From Cuniculiplasma sp. (lineage in GTDB: Archaea; Thermoplasmatota; Thermoplasmata; Thermoplasmatales; Thermoplasmataceae), in contig JAGDXN010000075.1 of the NCBI GenBank assembly GCA_023256455.1, positions 7,233-12,859 of the forward strand: a stretch of 5,627 nt of DNA, given 5' to 3'. A program made the position numbers and the translations under genes. The notes beneath the pieces were generated by a model. The model was not told where the DNA came from. It worked only from the letters and a program-made list of their open reading frames with translations, and did no database searches. Positions 5,151-5,627 of the stretch are shown here, piece by piece (the stretch's first letter is position 1; each line of letters starts with the position of its first letter).

Positions 5151-5627
5151 TCATATATGGGATAACACCTGATTATGGAGGCCAGGCGTTCTTCGAAAAA
5201 ACGGAACGCATACTTATGGCCGGAATTGAAATTTTGCAATACAGGGATAAAACATCCCCGGATGATAAATTCATAGAAAATGCAAAAAAACTCAGAGAAA
5301 TGTGCAGGGACCATGGAACGATTTTCTACATTGATGATCGTGTTCATTTATATGATACAATTCAGTCAGACGGAGTCCATGTGGGAAAGGATGATATGGA
5401 CGTATCAATTGTAAGGGAAAAATACCCTGATATTTTGATTGGCGCATCATCTTACTGTGATCCTAAACTTGCCTCAGATCTGGAGAGAAAGGGGGCGAAC
5501 TATATTGCCTTTGGATCAATGTATCCAACAAAAACCAAGAAGGATTATAGCTTATGTGCACCCGAAATTATAAGAGTTGTAAGGAAAGAGGTCAATATCC
5601 CAATTTATGCCATAGGTGGAATCAACT
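5147..5627 (+). CDS. thiE: Thiamine-phosphate synthase (3' truncated by window)
   Basis: TIM-barrel enzyme that joins hydroxymethylpyrimidine diphosphate and thiazole phosphate to form thiamine phosphate. The first 160 residues are visible, out of about 200 expected, with the frame open at the window edge. Family signatures in order: QYRDK (31-35, equal to QxRxK that grips diphosphate), FYIDDR (60-65, where the family has INDR), SDGVHVGKDD (74-83, with the Mg-binding Asp), GASSY (99-103), YIAFGSMYPTKTKK (119-132, with the diphosphate-binding Lys) and AIGGI (155-159). ATG 5147 overlaps the TGA of the previous gene by four bases, with GGGAGG at 5131-5136 as ribosome site, so the two are translationally coupled. 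The Asn-to-Asp change at residue 63 is the one visible deviation among active-site positions. The AFGSMYPT..K and CAPE stretches resemble the ThiE branch common in Proteobacteria. Assignment is secure. Confidence 0.95.
   Translation, partial: MIIYGITPDYGGQAFFEKTERILMAGIEILQYRDKTSPDDKFIENAKKLREMCRDHGTIFYIDDRVHLYDTIQSDGVHVGKDDMDVSIVREKYPDILIGASSYCDPKLASDLERKGANYIAFGSMYPTKTKKDYSLCAPEIIRVVRKEVNIPIYAIGGIN

Overview
The window most likely comes from an acidophilic archaeon of the Thermoplasmata (Thermoplasma/Ferroplasma/Cuniculiplasma-like). I infer this from the AT-rich DNA, heavy use of AGA/AGG for Arg and ATA for Ile, tight overlapping gene junctions, a blue-copper protein beside a haem-copper oxidase, and a TPP riboswitch in front of an MFS carrier. 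That last arrangement is, as I recall, known among archaea mainly from this group. No rRNA or other marker gene is present, so the placement is an inference. All genes are on the + strand.

Region 1 (1-2792) is a respiratory block. It opens with the 3' part of haem-copper oxidase subunit I, whose helix X His-x-His haem ligands and surrounding sequence look B-type (ba3-like). One base later comes a membrane-anchored cupredoxin in the position of subunit II. It has a single-Cys mononuclear blue-copper ligand set instead of the two-Cys CuA loop. Next is ctaB (haem IX prenyltransferase), which starts directly after the cupredoxin stop codon in the same frame. The last gene is a seven-helix protein that resembles a CPBP/CAAX-protease fold with the catalytic residues replaced. 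Gaps are 0-9 bases, so this is probably one transcript.

Region 2 (2793-2914) is the only real intergenic space. It holds a TATA-like element and a complete TPP (THI-box) aptamer that ends on the start codon of the next gene. The Shine-Dalgarno sequence forms part of the aptamer itself, which suggests translational control by thiamine pyrophosphate.

Region 3 (2915-5627) is a thiamine operon with overlapping genes: an MFS carrier of sugar-porter type (predicted uptake of thiamine or a precursor), an AIR-synthase/HypE/ThiL-superfamily ATP-binding protein, and thiE (thiamine-phosphate synthase, cut by the window end). Together they suggest uptake of thiamine or precursors, joining of the pyrimidine and thiazole halves by ThiE, and a possible phosphorylation step by the AIR-related protein, all under TPP feedback. 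The AIR-related protein is not a textbook ThiL, and it is the most interesting functional unknown here along with the degenerate CPBP-like protein.
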